64,000 nucleotides of DNA from Streptomyces sp. HM190 (GTDB taxonomy: Bacteria; Actinomycetota; Actinomycetes; Streptomycetales; Streptomycetaceae). Position 1 is the first letter of the stretch. Each line of letters opens with the position of its first letter. The notes below the pieces were generated by a model that made no database searches, was not told the origin of the DNA, and saw only the letters and a program-made list of their open reading frames with translations. The translations under genes and the position numbers were made by a program. Below, in pieces: positions 8,425 to 19,053 of this stretch. The stretch spans positions 496,001-560,000 of the forward strand of contig NZ_CP047318.1 of assembly GCF_009857135.1 (NCBI RefSeq). Reading direction: 5' to 3'.

Positions 8425-8444
8425 CGCGGGACCGCGGTCCCGCG
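8425..8444. promoter_or_regulatory. Perfect 20-bp palindrome, DevR/DosR-box-like
   Basis: CGCGGGACCGCGGTCCCGCG is a perfect inverted repeat about 150 bp upstream of the DUF1918-XRE-PNPOx gene. The core GGGACC-GC-GGTCCC has the same half-sites as the mycobacterial DosR box (GGGAC-N4-GTCCC). The gene neighbourhood is rich in DosR-regulon families, which makes a DevR-like operator plausible, but binding is not shown. Confidence 0.45.
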
Positions 8445-8492
8445 CGACTCTGCGTGTCGTGAACCGCTTCCACGCCGTCGTGTCGGCCGCCG

Positions 8493-8804
8493 TCAACCTC
8501 CCGGTGACTGATCGGGCAGCGGCCACCCGGTCTCCGGAAGGTCGCCGCGCCCGGTTCCGGCCGCGCCCACGCCCTCGATGTCCTGGGCCGCCACACGCAC
8601 CAACTGCCGGCCGAGGTCGTGCAGGGCCCGGCCCGCCGCGAGCTCGTCACCGATCTCCGGCACGTCCATGTCCTCGGGGCTCCGGCGCGCCACGCCGTGC
8701 CCGACGAGCTCCGTGGTCCCGGTGTCCAGCATCACGCGCGCCTTCGTCGTCCCCTCGTCCTCGAAGAGATGGAGACGGACTTTCCATTCCACGGTATGGG
8801 CCAT
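8493..8804 (-). CDS. DUF1876 protein (Rv1738-like)
   Basis: The 103-aa protein matches the DUF1876 family: HTVEWKVRLHLFEDEGTTKARVMLDTGTTELVGHGVARRSPEDMDVPEIGDELAAGRALHDLGRQLVRVA covers the whole domain. The M. tuberculosis member Rv1738 is strongly induced in hypoxia and resembles ribosome hibernation factors in fold. The ATG has AGGAGG seven bases upstream. About 25 C-terminal residues (TGRGDLPETGWPLPDQ) are outside the core and probably disordered. It is divergent from the USP at 9259, again within a dormancy-type gene set. Confidence 0.85.
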   Translation of the reverse strand: MAHTVEWKVRLHLFEDEGTTKARVMLDTGTTELVGHGVARRSPEDMDVPEIGDELAAGRALHDLGRQLVRVAAQDIEGVGAAGTGRGDLPETGWPLPDQSPGG

Positions 8805-9258
8805 CACGGTCCTCCTCATCCCAGTGCGAGACGGGCACGGAGGCGGTCGCCCCGCTCCCGTGCGTCCCGCGGGTGGGCGGTGGACGGTCCTCGGGCATCG
8901 CCGACGAATGCGGCACCCGGCCTCCTCGGCGCGTGCGGTCGAACCGCCACCACCACCGTCTCCAGCATCCGCGCGCCGCCCCTTCGCGGCCACTCGCACG
9001 CAGGCCGGGCAACCGACCGCTGCTTCCACGCAGAGCACATGCGCCCGGAAGCGATCTGCGGTACTCCTCGAAGAGAAACCGCCGCGCTCCGCCGGACGCC
9101 CGACGGCACCGCCCCGCGCCCATCAGGTCGTCGAGCGCACCCGAGCGCGTCCACACCGCACCGCCGACGCACCGGGGCGGCGGCACCCCCAGCGGCAGGA
9201 GCCCCGGCGGTGGCACGTCCGCCGACCTCCCCGCGTCCTACGAGACGGAGGCAGCCCC
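8805..9258. other. Divergent intergenic region, DUF1876 / USP
   Basis: This 454-bp gap lies between two divergent stress genes and must carry both promoters. I see no convincing -35/-10 pair and no gene. It has long open frames on both strands, but without ribosome sites or recognisable protein sequence. Confidence 0.4.
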
Positions 9259-10134
9259 ATGGAACAAGCCCTCACCGTCGGCCTCGACGGCACACCCGAG
9301 AGCATCGCCGCCGCCCACTGGGCCGCCGACGAGGCCGAGCGCCGCAACCTCACCCTGCGCCTCATGCACGCTTGGCCCCTGCTCATCCCCGAACCGACGC
9401 GGGTGCCCTCGGAGGTGGACCAGAACTACTGGGCGAGGCGGCTCGTGCACCAGGCCAAGGCGGAGATCCAGGCCCGCAGCCCGGGGCTCACCGTCGTCGG
9501 CAACCTGGTCGCGGACGACGCCCAGCACGCACTGATCCAGGCGGCCGGCGAGTCGGAGATGCTCGTCCTCGGTTCACGGGGCGTGAGCCCGGCGGAGAGC
9601 TACTTCCTCGGCGACATCGGCATGTCCGTCGTGGGACACGCCGACCGGCCCGTGGTCCTGGTGCGGGCCGAGGAGACGGACGACGGGGGCCCGCGCGGAT
9701 CCACGACGGAGGGCGCCGTGGTGGTGGCGCTGAAGCTGCACGGACCGTCCGACGACCTGCTGGAGTTCGCCTTCACCACCGCCGCGGCCCGCGGTGTGCC
9801 CCTGCGCGCCGTCCACGGCAGCAGGGTGCCGCTGCACGCGTTCACCCCGTGGGGCATGGACCACACCGTGACGCACGAAGTCAGGCAGGAAGCCCGCACG
9901 AGCCTGGGCCGAGTGCTCCAACCCTGGCGGGACAAGTTCCCGGGAGTGGCCGTGTCGGACACCGTCCGCCTGGACAGTCCCGCCCGAGCGGTCCTGTCGG
10001 CCGCCAAGGGTGCCGGACTCCTGGTCGTGGGCCGCCGCAGGCACCGCCACACCCCGGTCCCCCGTCTCGGCCCCGTCACCCAGGCGGCCGTGCACCACGC
10101 GCGCTGCCCCGTCGCCGTCGTACCGCACGCCTGA
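9259..10134 (+). CDS. Universal stress protein, tandem UspA domains
   Basis: The 291-aa protein has two UspA domains (about residues 1-140 and 155-291). Domain 1 has LTVGLDGTPESIAAAHWAADEA and the loop LVLGSRGVSPAESYFLGDIGMSVV, close to the ATP-binding pattern. Domain 2 has VVVALKLHGPSDDLLEFAF and LLVVGRRRHRHTPVPRLGPVTQAAVHHARCPVAVVPHA. Tandem USPs of this size are typical of actinobacteria, including several DosR-regulon members. The start at 9259 has ACGGAGG seven bases upstream. Upstream in-frame extensions run through non-coding DNA and were excluded. Confidence 0.9.
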   Translation: MEQALTVGLDGTPESIAAAHWAADEAERRNLTLRLMHAWPLLIPEPTRVPSEVDQNYWARRLVHQAKAEIQARSPGLTVVGNLVADDAQHALIQAAGESEMLVLGSRGVSPAESYFLGDIGMSVVGHADRPVVLVRAEETDDGGPRGSTTEGAVVVALKLHGPSDDLLEFAFTTAAARGVPLRAVHGSRVPLHAFTPWGMDHTVTHEVRQEARTSLGRVLQPWRDKFPGVAVSDTVRLDSPARAVLSAAKGAGLLVVGRRRHRHTPVPRLGPVTQAAVHHARCPVAVVPHA

Positions 10135-10260
10135 CCGGGGCGGCGGACGCGCGGCAGTACGCGGTCCCGGTCCCGCCGGCGGAGAGCGGTCCCCCTGTCC
10201 GCCGCCGGGTGCGCCCGCAGGTTCGTGCGGTTCATGCGTCCCCTCGCCGTGCCCGGGGCA

Positions 10261-10275
10261 GGGACCAACGACCCC
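10261..10275. promoter_or_regulatory. GGGACC-N3-GACCCC element upstream of the SHOCT gene
   Basis: GGGACCAACGACCCC lies about 120 bp upstream of the SHOCT-protein gene. The half-site GGGAC fits the DosR-box form; the right arm fits less well. It is a candidate operator only. Confidence 0.28.
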
Positions 10276-10393
10276 GCCGGTCTGCCTCTTCGGCCCATGC
10301 CGGACGGAGCGCCGGTGACGACAGTGGGAGTGAGCGCCGCAGGCGCGGGGGTCAGGCCCACGCCCGGTGATCGCGAGGAAGCGGGTGACCGCG

Positions 10394-10684
10394 ATGTTCT
10401 GGTACGGCCACGATCTCAGCGGGTGGGGCTGGTTCGTCATGTCGACGGGCATGATCCTCTTCTGGGCCGCGCTGATCGCCTTCGGCGTGCTGCTGTTCCG
10501 GTACCTGTCCGGACCGTCCCGGACGGACGGGACGGGCACCTCGACCGGTGGTCCGCGGCCGGGGCGCTCCCCCGAGGAACTCCTCGCCGAACGCTTCGCC
10601 CGGGGCGACATCGACGAGGACGAGTACCGCCGACGCCTGACCGTCCTGCGTTCGGGGACGAACTCGCCGTCCGGCACACCCTGA
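10394..10684 (+). CDS. Small SHOCT-domain membrane protein
   Basis: The 96-aa protein has an N-terminal membrane helix (about residues 10-38, WGWFVMSTGMILFWAALIAFGVLLF), a polar linker, and a C-terminal SHOCT motif (SPEELLAERFARGDIDEDEYRRRLTVL). SHOCT is a short helical oligomerisation module at protein termini. The start could be this ATG (GAGGAAG eleven bases upstream) or an in-frame GTG at 10367; the ATG gives the usual short N-terminus (MFWYGHDLSGW). It precedes the second Acg-like gene on the same strand and is probably part of the same stress unit. Confidence 0.78.
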   Translation: MFWYGHDLSGWGWFVMSTGMILFWAALIAFGVLLFRYLSGPSRTDGTGTSTGGPRPGRSPEELLAERFARGDIDEDEYRRRLTVLRSGTNSPSGTP

Positions 10685-10855
10685 TTCCGGTACGAGTCGA
10701 GCCGCTGCAGCAGCACGGGAACAGAGTCACGGGCGGGGGCCATGCACCGGTGGCCCGCCCGCTCGGGTGCGCGGACCGCGCGTCCGCGTGGAACAGTGGG
10801 AAGCAGGCACGTCACCCGTCCCACCTCGGCCGGTCGGCACTGGAGGGAAGCAGCT

Positions 10856-11848
10856 GTGGTGCCCGTACACGCAATCGACGAGAAGACCGTCACCAGCCTG
10901 GTGGAGGACGCCGCGGCGGCCCCCTCCATGCACAACGCCCAGCCCTGGGAGTTCCGCTTCCTCCGCGACGACGGGACCTTCCACGTCCGGGCGGACCTCG
11001 ACCGCGCGATGCCGCGGACGGACCCGGCCACCCGCGCCCTCCACCTGGGGTGCGCCGCCGCCCTGTTCAATCTGCGCGTCGCCGCAGCCCACGCGGGCTG
11101 GACCCCGGTCACCGAACTGCTGCCCGATCCCTCGGACCGCCGGCTGCTCGCGGTCGTACGGCTCACCGGACAGGCCCCGGCCGAGGACGACCTCGCCCCG
11201 CTCCACCCGGCGATCCGCCGGCGCCGCACCAGCAGGCAGCCGTTCTCCGACGAGGTGGTGCCCGACGCCATCAAGGACGGCCTCAGCGCCGCCGCCCTGC
11301 TGGAGGGGGCACGGCTGGCGTTCCCCGACATGTGGCACATCCAGACCCTGCTGGACTCGGTCCGGGACGCGGAGGGGCGGGACGCGCACGACCCGGCCGC
11401 GGTGGAGGAACTGAGGCACTGGGTCCGCGTGGGCACGCAGGAGCGGGGCACGGCGGGCGACGGGGTGCCGGACTACGCCTTCGGCCCGCTCAAGCGGTAC
11501 GGCGGGGCGCCCGTACGCGACTTCGCCGGCCGGCAGCCGCTTCCCGGCCGCGAGACCGTCGTGTTCGAGAGCGCGCCCCAGCTCGCCGTCCTGGGCACCA
11601 GGGACGACCGGCCGAGGGACTGGCTGGTGGCGGGGCAGGCCATGGAGCGTGTCCTGCTGCAGGCCACCATGGACGGGCTGGCCACCTCGCTCACCTCCCA
11701 GGCCCTCGAATGGCCCGAGGTCCGCTGGATCACCCGGGACCCGGAGTCCGCGATGGGTTTCGTGCAGATGGTGATGCGGCTCGGCTACGGCCCCTCGGGC
11801 CCGGCGACCCCACGCCGACCGGTGGACGAGGTGCTCACCATCGACTGA
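10856..11848 (+). CDS. Second Acg-type nitroreductase-like flavoprotein
   Basis: The 330-aa protein is a paralogue of the one at 1076. It shares AAPSMHNAQPWEFR near the N-terminus, FSDEVVPDAIKDGL in the middle and MVMRLGYGPSGPATPRRPVDEV at the end. The conserved N-terminal motif supports FMN binding. Two adjacent GTG codons (10856 and 10859) are possible starts after GGAGGGAAG. The first was taken, although the second has slightly better spacing. Two Acg-like genes among USP genes is a common pattern in Streptomyces stress regions. Confidence 0.88.
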   Translation: MVPVHAIDEKTVTSLVEDAAAAPSMHNAQPWEFRFLRDDGTFHVRADLDRAMPRTDPATRALHLGCAAALFNLRVAAAHAGWTPVTELLPDPSDRRLLAVVRLTGQAPAEDDLAPLHPAIRRRRTSRQPFSDEVVPDAIKDGLSAAALLEGARLAFPDMWHIQTLLDSVRDAEGRDAHDPAAVEELRHWVRVGTQERGTAGDGVPDYAFGPLKRYGGAPVRDFAGRQPLPGRETVVFESAPQLAVLGTRDDRPRDWLVAGQAMERVLLQATMDGLATSLTSQALEWPEVRWITRDPESAMGFVQMVMRLGYGPSGPATPRRPVDEVLTID

Positions 11849-11863
11849 GGCGGACGTCGCGCC

Positions 11864-11875
11864 GGCCGCTCGGCC
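11864..11875. promoter_or_regulatory. Short palindrome upstream of the DUF4389 gene
   Basis: GGCCGCTCGGCC lies 54 bp before the DUF4389 start, with the same arms as the element at 2723. Possibly a shared operator; weak because short and GC-rich. Confidence 0.22.
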
Positions 11876-11929
11876 CCCCGCCTGGAGTCCTGGACGTGAC
11901 CGCGCCGAACGACGAAGGGATCGGTCCTC

Positions 11930-12586
11930 ATGAGCACGGAGTTCTACGCGCCCCCTCATCCGGCCCGGCTGAGCGCGAGGCTCGACACCCCGCTCTCACG
12001 CTGGCTGTGGCTGGTGAAGTGGTTGCTGGCGGTCCCCCACTACGTCGTCCTGATGTTCCTGTGGGTGGCGTTCGTCGTGGTCTGTGTCATCGCGTTCTTC
12101 GCGATCCTGTTCACCGGCCGCTACCCGCGGTCGTTGTTCGACTTCAACGTCGGTGTGCTGCGCTGGAGTTGGCGCGTGGCGTACTACGCGTACGGAGGGC
12201 TGGGCACCGACCGCTACCCGCCCTTCGCCCTCGCCGACGTCCCCGACTATCCGGCCCGCTTCGACGTGGCGTACCCGGAACAGCTCTCCCGCGGTCTGGT
12301 CCTGGTGAAGTGGTGGCTGCTGGCGATCCCGCACTACCTGGTGCTGGGGTTCCTGCTGGGCGGCACGCGGGTGGTGTGGTTCTCCGGAGGGCTCATCGGG
12401 CTGCTGGTGCTGTTCGCCGGTATCGCGCTGGCCGCGACGGACCGGTATCCGCGCGGACTCTTCGACCTGGTCATCGGGCTGAACCGCTGGGTGCTGCGGG
12501 TGGCCGCCTACGCAGCCCTGCTCACGGACGTGTATCCGCCCTTCCGGCTCGACCAGGGCGGTGAGGAACCCGCTCCGCACCTCTGA
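11930..12586 (+). CDS. DUF4389 membrane protein with internally duplicated domain
   Basis: The 218-aa protein has two repeats of the DUF4389 unit. Repeat 1 includes [28 protein letters not shown] and [19 protein letters not shown]. Repeat 2 includes [26 protein letters not shown] and [22 protein letters not shown]. Each supplies two membrane helices and an RYPR motif, giving about four helices in all. Its function is unknown. It follows the Acg-like gene at 81 bp on the same strand, so it probably belongs to the stress set. Confidence 0.88.
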   Translation: MSTEFYAPPHPARLSARLDTPLSRWLWLVKWLLAVPHYVVLMFLWVAFVVVCVIAFFAILFTGRYPRSLFDFNVGVLRWSWRVAYYAYGGLGTDRYPPFALADVPDYPARFDVAYPEQLSRGLVLVKWWLLAIPHYLVLGFLLGGTRVVWFSGGLIGLLVLFAGIALAATDRYPRGLFDLVIGLNRWVLRVAAYAALLTDVYPPFRLDQGGEEPAPHL

Positions 12587-12613
12587 TCCGATGTCCGCGA
12601 GTCCCGAGGCACG

Positions 12614-12650
12614 AGGGACCCGGGTCTCGTACGTGGGCCCGATCGGCCTC
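12614..12650. promoter_or_regulatory. Two adjacent GC-rich palindromes upstream of the USP at 12725
   Basis: GACCCGGGTC (12617-12626) is a perfect palindrome within a GGGACC context, and GGCCCGATCGGCC (12636-12648) lies ten bases further on. Both are 75-110 bp upstream of the USP gene. The pairing is like tandem DosR boxes, but evidence is by form only. Confidence 0.28.
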
Positions 12651-12724
12651 TGTCCGGGGCGGGCGGCGCGCAGGAGGCTGTCGGGGACGGAAGGCGTCCA
12701 CCGCGACCGGAAGGGCGGACCGTG

Positions 12725-13225
12725 ATGGAACCGACGAGGAGCACCCCGGGCACGCCGGTGGTGGAAAGCCGCACCGGGCACGGGACCGGCGGCGGGCGCC
12801 GCACCCGGGAGGTCGTCCTGGGCCTGGACGCGCGGAATCCCGTCGACAGCGCGGTCGGCTTCGCCTTCGACTGCGCCCGCGCGCGGGGGACGCGTCTGCG
12901 GGTCGTGCACGCGTGGGCGCTTCCCGCGAGCGCCGCCGAGTGGCCGTTCGCCGTACCGGAGAAGGACCGTGCGACATGGGAGGACCACGAGGTGCAGCTC
13001 CTGGCCGACGCGCTGCGCCCGTGGCGGGAACGGTACCCGGACGTCCCGGTGGTCGAGGACGTCGTACTGCTGTCCCCCGTCCAGGCACTGGCCCACCACG
13101 GGGCCGGGGCCGGGCTGGTCGTGGTGGGGACCACGCCCGGTCCGCGTTCCCGTGCGACCGTACGCGCCCTGCTGGACGAGGCGTTGTGCCCGGTGGTGGT
13201 GGTCCCGGCCGACTCACGGACGTGA
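12725..13225 (+). CDS. Universal stress protein, single domain with N-terminal extension
   Basis: The 166-aa protein has a variable polar leader (about residues 1-27) and one UspA domain: REVVLGLDARNPVDSAVGFAFDCARARGTRLRVVHAWALP ... GAGLVVVGTTPGPRSRATVRALLDEALCPVVVVPA. The nucleotide loop is altered (GTTPGPRSRATVR), so ATP binding is uncertain. It resembles the second half of tandem USPs. GGAAGGG is nine bases before the ATG; a GTG at 12722 immediately upstream is an alternative start. It is the last gene of the left-hand stress cluster on this strand. Confidence 0.82.
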   Translation: MEPTRSTPGTPVVESRTGHGTGGGRRTREVVLGLDARNPVDSAVGFAFDCARARGTRLRVVHAWALPASAAEWPFAVPEKDRATWEDHEVQLLADALRPWRERYPDVPVVEDVVLLSPVQALAHHGAGAGLVVVGTTPGPRSRATVRALLDEALCPVVVVPADSRT

Positions 13226-13275
13226 CCTGACGGGCAGCGGGCCACCTGTGCGCCGGCCGAGCGGTGGGACGGGCG

Positions 13276-13836
13276 TCAGTCCACGACGACCCCCGTCCGC
13301 ACTGCGGGGGCCGTGCCGATGAGCGCGCCGCCGAAGTTGCCCTCGACCTCGGACTTCTCCGCGGCGTTCGGGTACGGGTTCGTGCACGCGGTGCCCGCGC
13401 TGGACCCGGACATCAGGCTGGAGCACGGTCCGGGCTTGCGGTCGGGCAGGCCCAGGATGTGCCCCAGTTCGTGCGCGGAGATGCGAACGGTGTTGTAGCC
13501 CTGGTCGACGGCCTGGCGTCCCATGTAGACGGTTCCGTTGCCGAGGGAGGTGGTGAGGGCGCGCGGCCAGCCGTTGTCCGCGACGACCCGGATGTTCGCG
13601 CGTTGCCCGGTGGCGGCGGGCCGCAGTTCGACGGCGTCGACGCTCTCGTTCCAGATCGCCGCGCCCCGGTCCACAGCGCTCCTGAACTCGGCGGAGCCGC
13701 TGGCGTCGTAGGTGAGGACGCGGGCGGCGGCGGGAGCGTCCGCCCCGGCAGGTGCGGCCGTGGCCTGACCGCCCGTGAGGGACAGGGACACCACCATGGC
13801 CGCGGCGAAGCCGCCGGTCAGCGTACGGATGTGCAT
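13276..13836 (-). CDS. snpA: Secreted snapalysin-type metalloprotease (M7)
   Basis: The 186-aa product has a signal peptide (MHIRTLTGGFAAAMVVSLSLTG, cleavage after about 28) and the snapalysin zinc motif HExxHxxGxxD at H122, E123, H126, G129 and D132. Only a short propeptide is present, compared with the longer one of classical S. lividans SnpA. Two Cys pairs downstream (CSSLMSGSSAGTAC) may form a disulfide. AAGGAGGT lies five bases before the ATG. Known snapalysin genes often have a divergent LysR regulator; none is seen here. The enzyme would be a small extracellular neutral protease. Confidence 0.88.
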   Translation of the reverse strand: MHIRTLTGGFAAAMVVSLSLTGGQATAAPAGADAPAAARVLTYDASGSAEFRSAVDRGAAIWNESVDAVELRPAATGQRANIRVVADNGWPRALTTSLGNGTVYMGRQAVDQGYNTVRISAHELGHILGLPDRKPGPCSSLMSGSSAGTACTNPYPNAAEKSEVEGNFGGALIGTAPAVRTGVVVD

Positions 13837-14340
13837 GTTCGACCTCCTTGTGGGGGAAGGTAGTCGTGCGCATGACATTCTGGTGGTGCCTGCCCGGTGA
13901 CGGTGAGGGTGAATCCGTCAATCTGGAACGGCATTCGGCCGGACCACCGTCGGGGGCCGTCCGGGCGACGGGTGAACCCTGGTCCGACTTCCTTCGCAGG
14001 CGTCGGCTTCATTCCGGGGCCCCAGCCGTACGAGCCCCACCAGATGTTCCATGGTGTTCCGCGGCTGGCACGCAGAGGCGGGCGTCTTCTCGGCTCTGCC
14101 GGACGCACCGGTGGAGCCGGACGACCCCCAACCCTGGTGGCGCAGGCTGAAGGTTCGGAAGGCCAGGACGCGGCCGGCCTCCTCGACGCACCTGAGTCAG
14201 CCGCCCAGAGCTACGCGCTGCGTCTGACCGGCCTCACTCGGCACGAGCGAGCGCCAACCGCCCCCGGGCCCCGACTACGCCACGACCGCCCCCCCTTCCG
14301 AGGAGGGTCCGGCCCGTACGGCTCGTCACCGCCCCACCCG
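13837..14340. other. Intergenic region, possible decayed reading frame
   Basis: This 504-bp gap lies between the protease and the nuclease, both on the minus strand. One minus-strand frame (about 13880-14060) reads NIWWGSYGWGPG and later FQIDGFTLTVTG, a composition unlike random GC-rich translation. It lacks a ribosome site and runs into the protease leader. It may be a remnant of a small secreted protein. No RNA gene was recognised. Confidence 0.3.
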
Positions 14341-15204
14341 CTACTCGTCCGTCCAACTCCCCGGGGCCGCGTCCCACGGACACGGACCGGTGCCGTCCGT
14401 CCAGTTCCCGAGCCGCTCCCCGTCCACGCAGACGATCCCGCACTGGTCGGCGTACTCCATCGCCGGCGCCGTGAAGTCGCTGGTGGTGACGAGGACGGCC
14501 ACGTCGGCCCCGTGGACCGTGAAGCACGTGCCGCCGAAGCGCTGGAGGTCCTGGGAGCCGACGCGGTTCGACTCGCCGTAGTGCTTGCACTGGACGACGA
14601 CACGGCGCCCGTCCGGCGTCACCGCCACGACATCGGCACCCAAGTCACCCGCGCCGCCCACGACTTCGACGTCCGAGCAGCCGTCGCGCTCGCAGAGGGC
14701 GGCGATCGCCTCCTCGAACTCCCCGGGCGTCAGGGAGTCGTAGCCGGGATCGACCGCATGGCCGGGATCGACCTCGTGGCCGGGGTCCACCTCATAGCCC
14801 GGGTCGGCCTGGACAGCTGGTCGCTGACGGGCGATCAGGTCCGCGTCCAGTTCCTCGGCCGCCTCCCTCGCCGCTTCGTCGAGCGCCGTCGCGGCCCGGC
14901 GCGCCGCCCGGGCCACGTGCAGGCGGCGCCGCAGACCCACCAGGGCTGCGGCGCCCATGACGACCAGCACCAACACCCAGCCGGGACGCCTCTCGACGGC
15001 GCCCGCCACCATGCGGGCCACCCAGCCGAGAACGCTGAGCAGCGCGGCCAGGATGACGAAGAACAAGGCGGTCGAGCGAAGGTCGAACCGATGTCGGCGG
15101 TGTGCGGCCGATGCTCGGCGGACGGGCAGAGTCCGCGTGGGCGGTGCCTGCCGCACAGGCCGTATTCGACGCACCGGCAGTGTTCGACGCGCGGGTACGG
15201 TCAC
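14341..15204 (-). CDS. Membrane-anchored Mrr-like restriction endonuclease
   Basis: The 287-aa protein has a basic N-terminus, two membrane helices (about residues 45-65 and 72-90), a charged helical linker, a short tandem repeat of the form VDPGHE (about 135-155), and an Mrr-type catalytic domain (about 158-287). The active-site residues are visible in GDLGADVVAVTPDGRRVVVQCKHY: the Asp and the QxK motif of the PD-(D/E)xK fold. Membrane-tethered Mrr proteins are common in actinobacteria and may act on incoming or modified DNA. No methylase is nearby. A GTG start with GAGGGGGG upstream was chosen. Confidence 0.85.
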   Translation of the reverse strand: MTVPARRTLPVRRIRPVRQAPPTRTLPVRRASAAHRRHRFDLRSTALFFVILAALLSVLGWVARMVAGAVERRPGWVLVLVVMGAAALVGLRRRLHVARAARRAATALDEAAREAAEELDADLIARQRPAVQADPGYEVDPGHEVDPGHAVDPGYDSLTPGEFEEAIAALCERDGCSDVEVVGGAGDLGADVVAVTPDGRRVVVQCKHYGESNRVGSQDLQRFGGTCFTVHGADVAVLVTTSDFTAPAMEYADQCGIVCVDGERLGNWTDGTGPCPWDAAPGSWTDE

Positions 15205-15293
15205 GCCAAGCCCCCCTCAGGACCGATGGGAAAGATCACTTCCACCGTCTGCCCAAGATCGCCTTCTTCATCGTCCGCACCGCTGGCGACAGC

Positions 15294-17618
<2,325 letters not shown>

Positions 17619-17689
17619 GACAAGCCTCCGGCAGGCATGCCGCGGCAGCCGTGGCGCGGCCGCGACGGGAAGAAGAAGAAAGGGGTCGC

Positions 17690-18196
17690 TCAGATGCCGG
17701 AGGAAGCCGGAGGCGCCCGGCCCCGGTCGTGGGCCGACCGGCCGGGTGAGACCGCAGGACGCGCGGACGGGACGGGGGCGTACGTCCCCTCGGCCGGGAG
17801 GCCGGTGGGACCGCCGAGGTCGTCGGTGGCGTGGTGTTCCGGGAGCGAGGGCCGCTCGCCGTGCTGTCCCTGCCGGGCCAGGACCTGGACCGCGCAGTCC
17901 AGGGCGCAGGAGGCCTCTACGCGGGGGGCGGTGTACGTGTGCGCGGCGGCCGTGCCTGCGGCGACCGGGTCGGGTGCGGGACCGGGACGGGCGTGCTCGA
18001 CGAGGGCGGAAGGCGCCGAAGGCGCGGAGGCGGAGACAGCGGAAGGCGCTGCGGAGGCGGAGGACCTGGCGAGGGAGGAGGGCGTGGCGAGCGAGGAGAG
18101 GGCCTGCGTCCCCGGTATCAGGACGGCGAGGAGCAGCACCAGGGTCACGGCCATCCGGTGACCGGCGGCCGGGACGGCGTGGAGTGCTCGGCGCAT
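17690..18196 (-). CDS. Hypothetical exported protein upstream of SecDF
   Basis: The 168-aa product starts with a basic segment and a strong hydrophobic helix (about residues 15-33, AVTLVLLLAVLIPGTQAL), either a signal peptide or an anchor. The rest is Ala/Ser/Pro-rich with one CALDC motif (about 95-100), which could form a disulfide or bind metal. No family was recognised. It lies 72 bp upstream of SecDF on the same strand, with AAAAGGA before its ATG, so the two may be cotranscribed. Confidence 0.62.
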   Translation of the reverse strand: MRRALHAVPAAGHRMAVTLVLLLAVLIPGTQALSSLATPSSLARSSASAAPSAVSASAPSAPSALVEHARPGPAPDPVAAGTAAAHTYTAPRVEASCALDCAVQVLARQGQHGERPSLPEHHATDDLGGPTGLPAEGTYAPVPSARPAVSPGRSAHDRGRAPPASSGI

Positions 18197-18297
18197 GCGC
18201 CGTCCTTTTCTGTGTCGTCGCAGTCACCGCCGTACCGGGCCGCCGCCCGGCGGCGGTGGTGGCGGGCGGCGGCAGCGGGGGCGGGGGCGGGGGCGGG

Positions 18298-19053
18298 TCA
18301 GGGTTCGATGAGGCCCGCGCGAATCGCGTAACGGGTCAGTTCGAGCCGGTCGCGCAGGCCGAGCTTCTGCAGCAGGTTGGCCCGGTGGCGGTGCACCGTC
18401 TTGATGCTGATGACGAGGATGTCGGCGATGTCCTTGGAGGAGTGGCCCTCGGCGACCAGCTTGAGGACCTCCTCCTCGCGGGGCGTGAGGAGCTGGTCGG
18501 CGTTCTCCTCGCCGTGGCGTACCCGGTCGAGGTAGTTGCGGATCAGGGCGGTGACCGCGCCGGGGTAGAGGAACGGCTCGTCGCGCATCGCGGCGCGGCA
18601 CGCGGCGACCAGGTCGCGGTCGGCGACGGACTTCAGCACGTAGCCGCAGGCACCTGCCTTGAGCGCCTGGAACAGGTACTGCTCGTTGTCGTGCATGGTG
18701 AGCATCAGGATGCGCAGGCCCGGCTTGAGCGTGGCCAGCGCGCGGGTCGCCTGCAGGCCGGTCATCCGTGGCATGGCGATGTCCAGGACGGCCAGGTCGA
18801 TGTCCTGACGGCGGGCCGCCTCGATGGCCTCCGCACCGTCCCCGGCCTCCGCGACCACCTCCAGGTCCGGTTCCCGTTCCAGGATCAGGCGTACGCCACG
18901 CCGCACGAGGGCGTGGTCGTCGGCCAGCAGGATGCGGATCGGCGCCTGCGCGGCCGCGGGGCCGGGGCCGTACCTCGGTTCGGGAGCCGGGGACGCGGGC
19001 GGCACGGGCGGCGGGGCCGCGGCGGGGTCAGGCGGCGGGACCGGGGCGGACAT
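18298..19053 (-). CDS. NarL/FixJ-family response regulator
   Basis: The 251-aa protein has a Pro/Ala-rich leader (1-37), a receiver domain with the acidic pair in LLADDHALVRRG and the phosphorylation Asp91 in AVLDIAMP, and a LuxR-type HTH at the C-terminus (LTPREEEVLKLVAEGHSSKDIADILVISIKTVHRHRANLLQKL). The gene overlaps the end of the upstream histidine kinase by 26 bases, so the two form a cognate pair. The whole unit precedes the exported protein and SecDF on the same strand, as in the SCO6160-6163 segment of S. coelicolor as I recall it. Confidence 0.92.
   Translation of the reverse strand: MSAPVPPPDPAAAPPPVPPASPAPEPRYGPGPAAAQAPIRILLADDHALVRRGVRLILEREPDLEVVAEAGDGAEAIEAARRQDIDLAVLDIAMPRMTGLQATRALATLKPGLRILMLTMHDNEQYLFQALKAGACGYVLKSVADRDLVAACRAAMRDEPFLYPGAVTALIRNYLDRVRHGEENADQLLTPREEEVLKLVAEGHSSKDIADILVISIKTVHRHRANLLQKLGLRDRLELTRYAIRAGLIEP

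Noticed and set aside
17619..18227. N-terminal extension of SecDF
   Set aside because: It lies over the exported hypothetical gene in another frame and is Arg/Pro-rich; TTG at 17618 has GGAGG correctly placed.
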